The position numbers were made by a program, and so were the translations under genes. DNA of 64,000 bases, from assembly GCF_001675285.1 (NCBI RefSeq), contig NZ_LSGQ01000026.1:1-64000 (forward strand). Reading direction: 5' to 3'. The notes under the pieces were generated by a model. That model made no database searches. It was given only the letters and a program-made list of their open reading frames with translations, and was not told the origin of the DNA. Positions 54,141-61,354 of this stretch are shown here, piece by piece. The first letter of the stretch is position 1. Every line of letters begins with the position of its first letter. The DNA is from Elizabethkingia miricola. Its GTDB lineage: Bacteria > Bacteroidota > Bacteroidia > Flavobacteriales > Weeksellaceae.

Positions 54141-54683
54141 TTATTCAGACTGATAAGTAAGCTCTATAACTCCGGATTTAAAAATTCGGGTATCCAGTAA
54201 TTTTAACCCAATCCGGCTTTTCAAATTTTCGAATAGCGGCTTTCCGTTTCCTAATACAACGGGATGCAGAGATATTTTACAGATATCGATAAGTCCCAGG
54301 CTGATAAATGTTTTTATAAGATTAGCTCCTCCGTATAACCATATATCCTTACCATTCTGCTTTTTGATTTCATTAACTTGATCAATGATGTCAGAGGTAA
54401 TAAAATTTGCATTTTCGTCCGATCTGTCCTGATGGGAGAAGACAAATTTTTGTTTTGAATGTATTTCATTCCACATCTCTTTTTCTGAAATATCAGCATC
54501 AGATTCAGGCTGATAAGTACCCCAGGCGTCATAGCTTACTCTGCCGTAAAATATAGTGTCAATACTTTGGAGAAAATCTTCAAAGTCCATGTCATCATCC
54601 ATAATACACCAATCGGTTTCTCCATTAGGTCCCTCAATAAAACCATCCAGACTGACAGCTAAGTTTAAAACTATTTTTTTCAT
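54141..54683 (-). CDS. Dihydrofolate reductase family protein
   Basis: A 180-residue RibD C-terminal/DHFR-like protein (YyaP/YwjB group). The opening KIVLNLAVSLDGFIEGPNGETDW, the GRVSYDAWG segment and the C-terminal IWLYGGANLIKTFISLGLIDICKISLHPVVLGNG are characteristic. Likely an NADPH-dependent reductase; substrate is unknown and it is not the folate enzyme. ATG 54683 (MKKIVLNL) is chosen over one 10 codons upstream. It follows the histidine kinase by about 33 nt. Confidence 0.9.
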   Translation of the reverse strand: MKKIVLNLAVSLDGFIEGPNGETDWCIMDDDMDFEDFLQSIDTIFYGRVSYDAWGTYQPESDADISEKEMWNEIHSKQKFVFSHQDRSDENANFITSDIIDQVNEIKKQNGKDIWLYGGANLIKTFISLGLIDICKISLHPVVLGNGKPLFENLKSRIGLKLLDTRIFKSGVIELTYQSE

Positions 54684-54716
54684 GTTAATTTTTAAAATTT
54701 GACCTTTTATCATAAA

Positions 54717-56036
54717 CTAAGTAAACCACAGCTCGAAAATACTGCCTTGCTGCTGCTTGCGGAAGTTAATGTAACCGTTATGGGCTTCCATAATGCTTTT
54801 GGTTAAAGTAAGTCCGATACCCGAGCCGCTGTTTCTTGTGGTGAAGAAAGGCAGAAATATTTTATCCGATATCTGCTCACTGATACCAATACCATTATCT
54901 TCTACCTGAATAACGGTTCGGGTATTCTGCTGGTCGGTGGAAATCTTTATTTTTCCATTATCTGAATCTTCCACAGCATGCAGAGCATTTGTAAGAAGAT
55001 TGATAAGACTGCGTTCCAGCATTTTTTCATCAGCCAGGATCATATAGTCTTTAATATTGGCTGTAAGTATAATATTTTTATTCTGAAACTCACTTTCCAT
55101 CAGCCGTAATACTTTTTCTATAACAGGCCTGATGGATATTTTCTGAAGCTTGGGCTTAGGAAGTTCAGCAACCTGTCGGTAATTGTTTATAAAGTTGAGT
55201 AATTGCTCGGATTTATTATTAACAATTTTCAGGCTCTCTTTTATTTCTTCCTGATCATCTCTGGAAATTTCCTCCTGATCGGTAATATATTCCATATTCC
55301 TTATCAGGCTGTTGATAGGGGTCAGGGTATTCAGTAATTCATGAGAAATAACCTTCATCAGATTATTCCAGGCCATTTTCTCTTTACGTTCTATAATCTT
55401 TTGTACAGATTCGAGAGATATAATGCAAAAATCTTCACGTGGTGTTTCCAGACGTGTCGTCCGTAAGGAATATGTCTGAAATCCTGACTGGTTAATGGAG
55501 ACTTCCATGAAATCTTGGCTTTCTCTGTAATCAGTATCTTTTATAAGCTTAAAAAACTCCGGGCTCTTTTCTTCATATAAACTCCATCTGTTGTATTTTG
55601 GAACCTTCAGAATTTCAATAAACTTTGGATTAGAATAGAATATCTCCCAGTCATTAGTATTCTCTTTGAGTATCATGATGCCTATGTCCAGCTGATTCAG
55701 AATGTTTTCGTACAGAACTTTGAACGACAATACATCGGTATTTTTCTCTTTTTCCTGATAGTAAAGGTCAACAGCTTTTTGCTTTAACGGGTCATTTTGT
55801 TTTTTGTCCGGAAACAAAGAAAAATCTTTATGATTGATTGCCTGTAGAATCTGTTCTGTTTCTTTCCCGGATTGCTGGGCATTTCGGATGTTTAGAATAA
55901 CCATAAAAACAGAAAGGCAAAGGAAAAGTAAAGCCGTAATCCATTTTCCTGATTCATAGCAGTCAAAAGCCAGTATCCCGAAAACAAGCCCCAGCAATAA
56001 AATAGCTATCTGGATAATATAGAATTTTGTCTTCAT
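54717..56036 (-). CDS. Sensor histidine kinase
   Basis: A 439-residue membrane kinase: two N-terminal membrane helices (about 4-24 and 30-48), a PAS-like region (about 105-215), then HisKA with phosphoacceptor His in VISHELLNTLTPI near residue 233, and the HATPase domain with N box, VEDNGIGI and GSGIGLTLTKSIMEAH. Its start codon overlaps the last base of the response regulator stop (TGATG), so the pair is co-translated. The stimulus is unknown; a role in envelope stress or efflux is likely from the neighbours. Confidence 0.94.
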   Translation of the reverse strand: MKTKFYIIQIAILLLGLVFGILAFDCYESGKWITALLFLCLSVFMVILNIRNAQQSGKETEQILQAINHKDFSLFPDKKQNDPLKQKAVDLYYQEKEKNTDVLSFKVLYENILNQLDIGIMILKENTNDWEIFYSNPKFIEILKVPKYNRWSLYEEKSPEFFKLIKDTDYRESQDFMEVSINQSGFQTYSLRTTRLETPREDFCIISLESVQKIIERKEKMAWNNLMKVISHELLNTLTPINSLIRNMEYITDQEEISRDDQEEIKESLKIVNNKSEQLLNFINNYRQVAELPKPKLQKISIRPVIEKVLRLMESEFQNKNIILTANIKDYMILADEKMLERSLINLLTNALHAVEDSDNGKIKISTDQQNTRTVIQVEDNGIGISEQISDKIFLPFFTTRNSGSGIGLTLTKSIMEAHNGYINFRKQQQGSIFELWFT

Positions 56037-57382
56037 CAGATTCCGAATTTTTCCATTCTGCGGTAAAGTGCTGCGCGTGAAAGTCCTAAATCTTCTGCTG
56101 CCGAAGATATATTGCCCTGGTGTTTCTTTAGAGCTTTCTTAATCAGGATTTCTTCCATTTCCTCAATATTCAGTACATCAGGTAATCCCTCGGATGTATT
56201 CCCCATAGGCTTTGGTAAAGAAAGCTGTAATATTCCGTGATCGGAAAGAATAACACTTCTTTCCATAGCATGTTCCAGTTCACGTATATTTCCCGGCCAA
56301 TTATAACTGCATAATTCTTTTATGTCTTCCTCAGAAAGAGATAAGGTTTTATGGTATTTGTATTGGTATTTTGCAAGAAAATATTGTGCAAACAGAGGCA
56401 TGTCTTCCAGACGTTCCCGTAAAGGCGGAATGGTAATCTCTACAGTATTGATTCTGAAATAAAGATCTTTTCTGAATAAAAATTCGTTTACTTTCTGCTG
56501 AAGGTTTTCATTGGTTGCGAAAATAAAGCGGACATCCATCTGCCGTTCCCGGGTTTCTCCGATACGGGATAGTTTTTTATTCTGAATAAGGGTAAGGAGT
56601 TTAGATTGCAGGTGCAGTGGCAGGTTTCCGATTTCGTCCAGAAAAACGGTGCCGCCCTGGGCATTTTCTATTTTTCCTGCAGTATCAGCAATCGCATCTG
56701 TGAAAGCTCCTTTTTTATATCCAAAGAGCTCTGCTTCAAAAAGCCCTTCGGGTAAGCTTCCCAGGTCGATATGCACAAAAGGTTCTTTATTGCGCGGAGA
56801 TTTTCTGTGGATTTGCTCTGCCAAAACATATTTACCAGTACCATTTTCACCAAGCAAAAGTACATTGGCATCGGTAGGTGCAATTTTATCTATGGTATGG
56901 AGAATGTTCTGTACAGCTCCCGAGTTACTTTCCAGAATATAATTCTGATCGCTTTGCTGAATATTTTCCCACTGATGCAACTTTCTGTTCTTGCGCGAAA
57001 CATCTACAGCAAGGTTAACAGAGGCATACAGTTTTTCATTATTCCATGGTTTTAGGATAAAGTCTGAAGCTCCTAGTTTTAAAGCTTCTACAGCAAGTTC
57101 TACCTCTCCATAAGCTGTCATTAATATAATAGGAATATCAGGGGCTACTTCTTTAACCTCGTTCATCCAGTATAATCCGTCCTGTCCGTTCTCGAAGCCT
57201 TTTCGGAAATTCATATCGAGAAGTATAACATCAAACGCCTCTTCGGTGAGTGCCGGAAGAATTTTCTTTGGATTATTAAGTGTTTTTACATCGGTGAAAA
57301 ATTTTTTCAGCCACACTTTTGCAGAGAAAAGAATGTCTTCATCGTCGTCAACAATTAATATTTTGGCTGTTTTCTTTCGCAT
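56036..57382 (-). CDS. NtrC-family sigma-54-dependent response regulator
   Basis: A 448-residue regulator. Receiver domain (1-125) with phosphorylatable Asp in VILLDMNF near residue 56 and the Lys near 107; AAA+ domain (about 145-375) with Walker A GENGTGK, the sigma-54 loop as GAFTDA instead of GAFTGA, Walker B GGTVFLDEIG, and arginine-finger region; Fis-type HTH at the C-terminus (NISSAAEDLGLSRAALYRRM). Two phased palindromes and a partial sigma-54 promoter lie between it and the divergent adaptor gene, its likely target. Confidence 0.94.
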   Translation of the reverse strand: MRKKTAKILIVDDDEDILFSAKVWLKKFFTDVKTLNNPKKILPALTEEAFDVILLDMNFRKGFENGQDGLYWMNEVKEVAPDIPIILMTAYGEVELAVEALKLGASDFILKPWNNEKLYASVNLAVDVSRKNRKLHQWENIQQSDQNYILESNSGAVQNILHTIDKIAPTDANVLLLGENGTGKYVLAEQIHRKSPRNKEPFVHIDLGSLPEGLFEAELFGYKKGAFTDAIADTAGKIENAQGGTVFLDEIGNLPLHLQSKLLTLIQNKKLSRIGETRERQMDVRFIFATNENLQQKVNEFLFRKDLYFRINTVEITIPPLRERLEDMPLFAQYFLAKYQYKYHKTLSLSEEDIKELCSYNWPGNIRELEHAMERSVILSDHGILQLSLPKPMGNTSEGLPDVLNIEEMEEILIKKALKKHQGNISSAAEDLGLSRAALYRRMEKFGI

Positions 57383-57384
57383 GG

Positions 57385-57423
57385 GTGTTCAGTTTTGTAC
57401 ACTTAGTGTTCGATTTCGGACAC
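57385..57423. promoter_or_regulatory. Two phased palindromes: probable NtrC-type upstream activating sites
   Basis: Two dyads of the form GTGTTC-N6-GnACAC occupy 57385-57402 and 57406-57423. They are offset by exactly 21 bp, two helical turns, and begin just outside the response regulator start codon, about 65-100 bp upstream of the sigma-54-like element. Cooperative regulator binding is the expected use. Confidence 0.68.
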
Positions 57424-57486
57424 TTTTATTTTGAGTTAAAATCTTTACTGTTTAATTTTCAGACTTTTACCGACGAATTCTTTTTA

Positions 57487-57501
57487 TGGCATATTTGTCG
57501 T
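57487..57501 (+). promoter_or_regulatory. Partial sigma-54 promoter upstream of the HlyD-like gene
   Basis: TGGCA at 57487-57491 matches the -24 element, and GG-N10-GT spacing is correct for -24/-12, but the -12 half reads TCGT rather than TTGC. Transcription would start near 57512, before the ATG at 57530. Confidence 0.42.
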
Positions 57502-57529
57502 GTATATTATTGAAAATCAAATAGCTGTA

Positions 57530-58774
57530 ATGGATACGAAAATAGAGAAAAAAAGATCTAAACTCAAAATTATTCTTTTAGCACTTGCCGGAGTAGTAGT
57601 TCTGGGGTTGTTTTTGGGATATTTTTTTCGTCAGAAGAAAACTTTTAATGTAAAAGCAGAAGATTTACAGGTAGAAAAGGTGACCCGTGGGAAGTTTGAA
57701 GACATGATGATGATTACAGCACAAACGCAGTCATTGAATTCTTCACTGGTGAATGTAATGGAAGGAGGAGCTGTAAAAGAAATCTTTACGGAAGACGGAA
57801 AAATGGTAACAAAAGGAGAGCCTTTAGCCAGAGTGTATAATCCGAATACTGAATTCAATTTTATGAGTCAGGAAACCGGAATTATGCAGCAGATCAGCCA
57901 GATGAGAAATACCCTTCTGGAACTGAAAAATCAGGAATTTACACAGGACAAAGAGATTCTTCAGGCACAAAACGATTACAATACAGCACAGCAAAACTAT
58001 AATCTGCAAAAAAGATTATATGATGCTGAAATAGGAAAGAAAACGGATTATGACATGGCACGCCAGAATCTGGCTTACCAGCAAAAGAGAAAGCAAATTG
58101 TAGAACAGAGTATTGTAAATGAAAAGCATTCCCGGGCTTCACAGATTGCAGCGGTTAATAACTCTATTGCACAAATGGAAAAAAGCCTGGATGTGCTGAG
58201 AAATAATAAAAATAACTTTCTTATCATGTCTCCGGCTACAGGACGCTTATCCTCTTTTAGTATTTCTTTGGGGCAAAGTCTTACTACAGGACAAAGCATC
58301 GGAAAGGTAGATTTGATGGGGGGGTATAAGCTGGTTGCTAAAATAGACGAGTATTATATCAACAAGCTGCATGCAGGGATTAAAGGGACGCTGGAAAGTA
58401 ATGGTAAAGAATATAATGTTATAGTATCCAAAGTATTGCCGGAAGTAGTACAGGGACAATTTTCAGCGGAACTTAATTTTGCGGACAATAACAAACCGGA
58501 TGATCTGAAAATAGGAATGACTTTCGGGGTGAAACTTAAACTTTCTGCAGATACCCAAAGTCTGATGATTCCTAAAGGAAACTTCTTTAAAGATACCAAC
58601 GGAAAGTGGATTTTTGTTACAGAAAATGGAAAGGCAGTACGCAAAAATATCAGTCTTGGAAGAGAAAACCCATTATACTATGAAGTTTTATCCGGGCTAA
58701 AAGAAGGAGAGCAGGTCATTGTATCGGATTATTCTGATTACAAAAAATACGAAATACTAGATATAAAAAAATAA
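57530..58774 (+). CDS. HlyD-family periplasmic adaptor (membrane fusion protein)
   Basis: A 414-residue adaptor with one N-terminal membrane anchor (about 11-32), a biotinyl-lipoyl-like beta domain split by an alpha-helical hairpin (about 100-210), beta-barrel (about 230-330) and a membrane-proximal domain (GKWIFVTENGKAVRKNISLG). Such proteins bridge an inner-membrane ABC or RND pump to an outer-membrane exit duct. ATG 57530 (MDTKIEKKRSK) is chosen as the start. No pump or TolC gene is adjacent; instead the next gene, 1 nt later, is a DUF4932 protein. The divergent NtrC-type regulator likely controls it. Confidence 0.9.
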   Translation: MDTKIEKKRSKLKIILLALAGVVVLGLFLGYFFRQKKTFNVKAEDLQVEKVTRGKFEDMMMITAQTQSLNSSLVNVMEGGAVKEIFTEDGKMVTKGEPLARVYNPNTEFNFMSQETGIMQQISQMRNTLLELKNQEFTQDKEILQAQNDYNTAQQNYNLQKRLYDAEIGKKTDYDMARQNLAYQQKRKQIVEQSIVNEKHSRASQIAAVNNSIAQMEKSLDVLRNNKNNFLIMSPATGRLSSFSISLGQSLTTGQSIGKVDLMGGYKLVAKIDEYYINKLHAGIKGTLESNGKEYNVIVSKVLPEVVQGQFSAELNFADNNKPDDLKIGMTFGVKLKLSADTQSLMIPKGNFFKDTNGKWIFVTENGKAVRKNISLGRENPLYYEVLSGLKEGEQVIVSDYSDYKKYEILDIKK

Positions 58775-58775
58775 C

Positions 58776-60188
58776 ATGAAAACTCAATTAAACAAATATT
58801 TTTTAATTGCCGCTTTTGCCGGAACTCAGGTTTTTGGCCAGCAGAAAATACAGCCTTATGTAGACGAAAGAGTAGAGCTTATGAGTACTTTATTCCGACT
58901 AATAGAGGCCAGAGAATATTCTGACAGGAATAATGAATTATATGTTCAGGATATTGAAAAATATTTTGCTCCGGTAAAAAATGACCCGTTTCTGTCGACC
59001 CTGAAAAATATAAGAAACGAAAATGGTATAGGCTATGATGCTGTAATGTCGATGGCGGTACACCTGAAAATAAAAGATCAAAAAATTGGTCTTGTAAAGG
59101 AAAGAAATAATACAGTAGAGAAAAGATGGAAAACTGTAGATCTTCCCGTATTTTTGAAAGGGTTGAACAGCTTTTACAAAAACAGTAAGTATCATCAGTT
59201 CTTCCAATCTCATGAAACAGATTATAAACAGGCAGCTAAAGCATATTCTGATTCTGTTCTAACAAAGTTTAAGCAGGATTGGTATGTGAAGTTTTATGGA
59301 AAAGAACCCAATGAAGATTACAAAATAGTATTAGGCTATGGAAATGGCGGTGGAAATTATGGCCCAAGGGTATCGCCAGAAAAGGGGAAAGATATAGTAT
59401 ATGCTATTGTTAGTGGGGGTAAATTTAATGGAAGAATAGTGAATTTTTCCAGTAGTTATGCACCTACCTTAATTCACGAATTCAATCATTCCTTTGTAAA
59501 CTATATTTTAGAGACTAAGGATTATAAAAGTCAGTTGCAGGATGCAGGAGAGAAAATCCAGAAAGAAGTTAAAAAACCAATGGCAGATCAGGCTTACAGT
59601 TCATGGGAAACTATAATTAACGAATCAATTGTAAGAGCTGCTGTTCTGGTTTATATGAAGGAAAATCATTTTTCTCAGGCTGAGATTAACAATGAAATGA
59701 AAGAGCAAATTTCCAGAAGCTTTATATGGACACCAGACTTAGTAAAGCTTTTAGAGGAATATCAAGCCAACAGAAAACAATATCCTGATCTGGAAGCTTT
59801 CTACCCGCGTATTGTTTCTTTTTTCCAAAATCTAGGAAAAAATATGGATAAGGTGATGAGTGATTTTACAGCAAAACAGCCTAAAGTAAAATCATTAAGT
59901 CCTGATATTAATGGGAAGAATAATGTAGATGCTTCTATAAAAGAGATTGTTGTGGAATTTGATCAACCGCTTTCAGGTAAAGGTTTATCTATACACTGGG
60001 GAGAATTAGGCCGGGACGCTGTACCGATCAGTGCAAGATCAGTTTATATCAATAATAATAAAGGATTAAAAATTCCGGTGGATTTAAAGCCTAATAAAGA
60101 ATATGAGTTTATTCTGGCTGGTGGTAATTTTGAATCATTAGAAGGATATCCATTGCAGGATTACACTATAAAATTTAAAACTAAATAA
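58776..60188 (+). CDS. DUF4932 exported protein with HExxH motif
   Basis: A 470-residue exported protein; signal peptide about 1-21 (VFG-QQ). The main domain (about 22-370) is DUF4932-like and contains the zincin motif HEFNH at 234-238 in APTLIHEFNHSFVNY, with a possible third ligand in the later TIINESIVRA segment. The C-terminus (about 370-470) is an Ig-like Big_5/SbsA domain (VKSLSPDINGKNNV..IVVEFDQPLSG). Predicted periplasmic or surface zinc peptidase of unknown substrate. It is transcriptionally and translationally coupled to the adaptor gene, 1 nt apart. Confidence 0.85.
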   Translation: MKTQLNKYFLIAAFAGTQVFGQQKIQPYVDERVELMSTLFRLIEAREYSDRNNELYVQDIEKYFAPVKNDPFLSTLKNIRNENGIGYDAVMSMAVHLKIKDQKIGLVKERNNTVEKRWKTVDLPVFLKGLNSFYKNSKYHQFFQSHETDYKQAAKAYSDSVLTKFKQDWYVKFYGKEPNEDYKIVLGYGNGGGNYGPRVSPEKGKDIVYAIVSGGKFNGRIVNFSSSYAPTLIHEFNHSFVNYILETKDYKSQLQDAGEKIQKEVKKPMADQAYSSWETIINESIVRAAVLVYMKENHFSQAEINNEMKEQISRSFIWTPDLVKLLEEYQANRKQYPDLEAFYPRIVSFFQNLGKNMDKVMSDFTAKQPKVKSLSPDINGKNNVDASIKEIVVEFDQPLSGKGLSIHWGELGRDAVPISARSVYINNNKGLKIPVDLKPNKEYEFILAGGNFESLEGYPLQDYTIKFKTK

Positions 60189-60275
60189 AAAATAATAATA
60201 TAATCGGCAAAACCAAAAGTATAAAAAATAATCGCTATGGATTCCAATAATCGGCTGGAAAATCTTATCAAATTT

Positions 60276-60312
60276 AAAGCACGTTTAAAGATAAATTAAA
60301 CGTGCTTTTTCT
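60276..60312 (+). terminator. Terminator after the DUF4932 unit
   Basis: 12-bp stem AAAGCACGTTTA / TAAACGTGCTTT with T tract. A tiny ATG-initiated frame of 20 codons (60237-60299) runs into it and may be a remnant. Confidence 0.78.
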
Positions 60313-60338
60313 TGTATAAAAATCGGAATTCCGTATCT

Positions 60339-61190
60339 TTATATAGTAGTTAAGTTGGTGTTTTTTCCATTAAACTTATACAACATAATATCCTGATACT
60401 TGGCATTATATGTTAGTCCTACATCCTGCACCTTCTTAGTTGCTCCAATAAAAGGGTTATTTGCTCCATAATGCAGCTCCAACCAGCTGAACAACTCTAT
60501 TAATGATGATTTGTTTGAAGTAAAATAGAAGTATGAAGTATTCACAAGAACCTCCAATACATCTAAATAATCGGTTAACCTCCAGTAGTCTTTATTATTA
60601 TACGTACTAACATCCGTAGATAGATAGGGAGGATCAACCAGAAAAACAACATTATCCTGATCTTTATATTCCTGAAATAGTTCTTTATAGTCATATTTAA
60701 CTATATCCACGCCTTCCAGATAACCCGTTGTAACATAATTGCTTTGTCTTACTTTACTATAAAACTTTTCTTTCTTTAATTGTTCCAGGTTTGTTGCATA
60801 ATTCATGGAAAATAACAGACTGGATGATAGTGTAACATAATCAACAAATCCTTTTTCTTCTTCGATTCTATTTATAATTGCTGATTTAACATCATCACTT
60901 AGCCTTTCCGTCTTATTACCTGAAGGAGGGCACAATTGTCTAATATCAGATAATAGAATATTTGTTTTATCTGCATTTTCTAAACGGTATGAATATCCAT
61001 CATAGTCATTATATATAGCTTTAGCTTTTGGATAATAACTTTTAACAGTGTGGCTGAGCAAGCCAGAACCTCCAAACAAATCTATATAAGTAGCATCTGC
61101 AGGAAATTCGTTTAAAGCTTCTTTAAAGTCTTTTAAAAATCTTCTCTTTTGCCCCTGAAACGGTAGCGGGGCCTGTGTGTAAGTTTTCAT
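60339..61190 (-). CDS. DNA adenine methyltransferase (D12 class)
   Basis: A 283-residue N6-adenine methyltransferase related to Dam and phage orphan methylases. It has the N-terminal PFQGQKRRFLKDF (S-adenosylmethionine-binding region), DLFGGSGLLSH (FxGxG), and the catalytic DPPYLS motif near residue 195. No restriction endonuclease is adjacent, so it is probably an orphan methylase protecting element DNA or affecting gene control. It lies beside a phage tail-like gene, marking the start of a prophage-like region. Confidence 0.92.
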   Translation of the reverse strand: MKTYTQAPLPFQGQKRRFLKDFKEALNEFPADATYIDLFGGSGLLSHTVKSYYPKAKAIYNDYDGYSYRLENADKTNILLSDIRQLCPPSGNKTERLSDDVKSAIINRIEEEKGFVDYVTLSSSLLFSMNYATNLEQLKKEKFYSKVRQSNYVTTGYLEGVDIVKYDYKELFQEYKDQDNVVFLVDPPYLSTDVSTYNNKDYWRLTDYLDVLEVLVNTSYFYFTSNKSSLIELFSWLELHYGANNPFIGATKKVQDVGLTYNAKYQDIMLYKFNGKNTNLTTI

Positions 61191-61225
61191 TGGTTATTAG
61201 TTTTTATAATGGTTATTAGTTTTTG

Positions 61226-61233
61226 TATATTTG
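61226..61233 (+). promoter_or_regulatory. -7 promoter box of a candidate small RNA
   Basis: TATATTTG, exact TAnnTTTG match, ends 6 nt before the structured RNA candidate. Upstream a 14-nt unit GGTTATTAGTTTTT occurs twice (61192-61205, 61211-61224), 19 bp apart. Confidence 0.55.
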
Positions 61234-61238
61234 CAACT

Positions 61239-61330
61239 CTCACCCAATACATACAAAAAACGACTGGCTTCAGAAGACATTGTCCTCCGTAGCCAGTCGG
61301 TGTATTTTAAAATTGGGTGAGATCTTTTTT
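61239..61330 (+). ncRNA. Candidate small structured RNA in the prophage-like region
   Basis: About 92 nt whose two ends pair: CTCACCCAAT (61239-61248) with ATTGGGTGAG (61312-61321). Inside is a second stem CGACTGGCT / AGCCAGTCG (61261-61269, 61291-61299). The outer stem is followed by ATCTTTTTT, a terminator-like end, and a TATATTTG box is placed so that transcription would begin at the first paired base. On the minus strand the inner stem is followed by TTTTTTG and can act as terminator for the tail gene, so a pure bidirectional terminator is the alternative. Confidence 0.5.
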
Positions 61331-61354
61331 AAAAGCGGATGACGTTTTTCCTCC

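Noticed and set aside
60237..60299. 20-codon ATG frame next to the prophage-like region
   Set aside because: Too short and it runs into a terminator; could be a gene remnant but nothing supports it.
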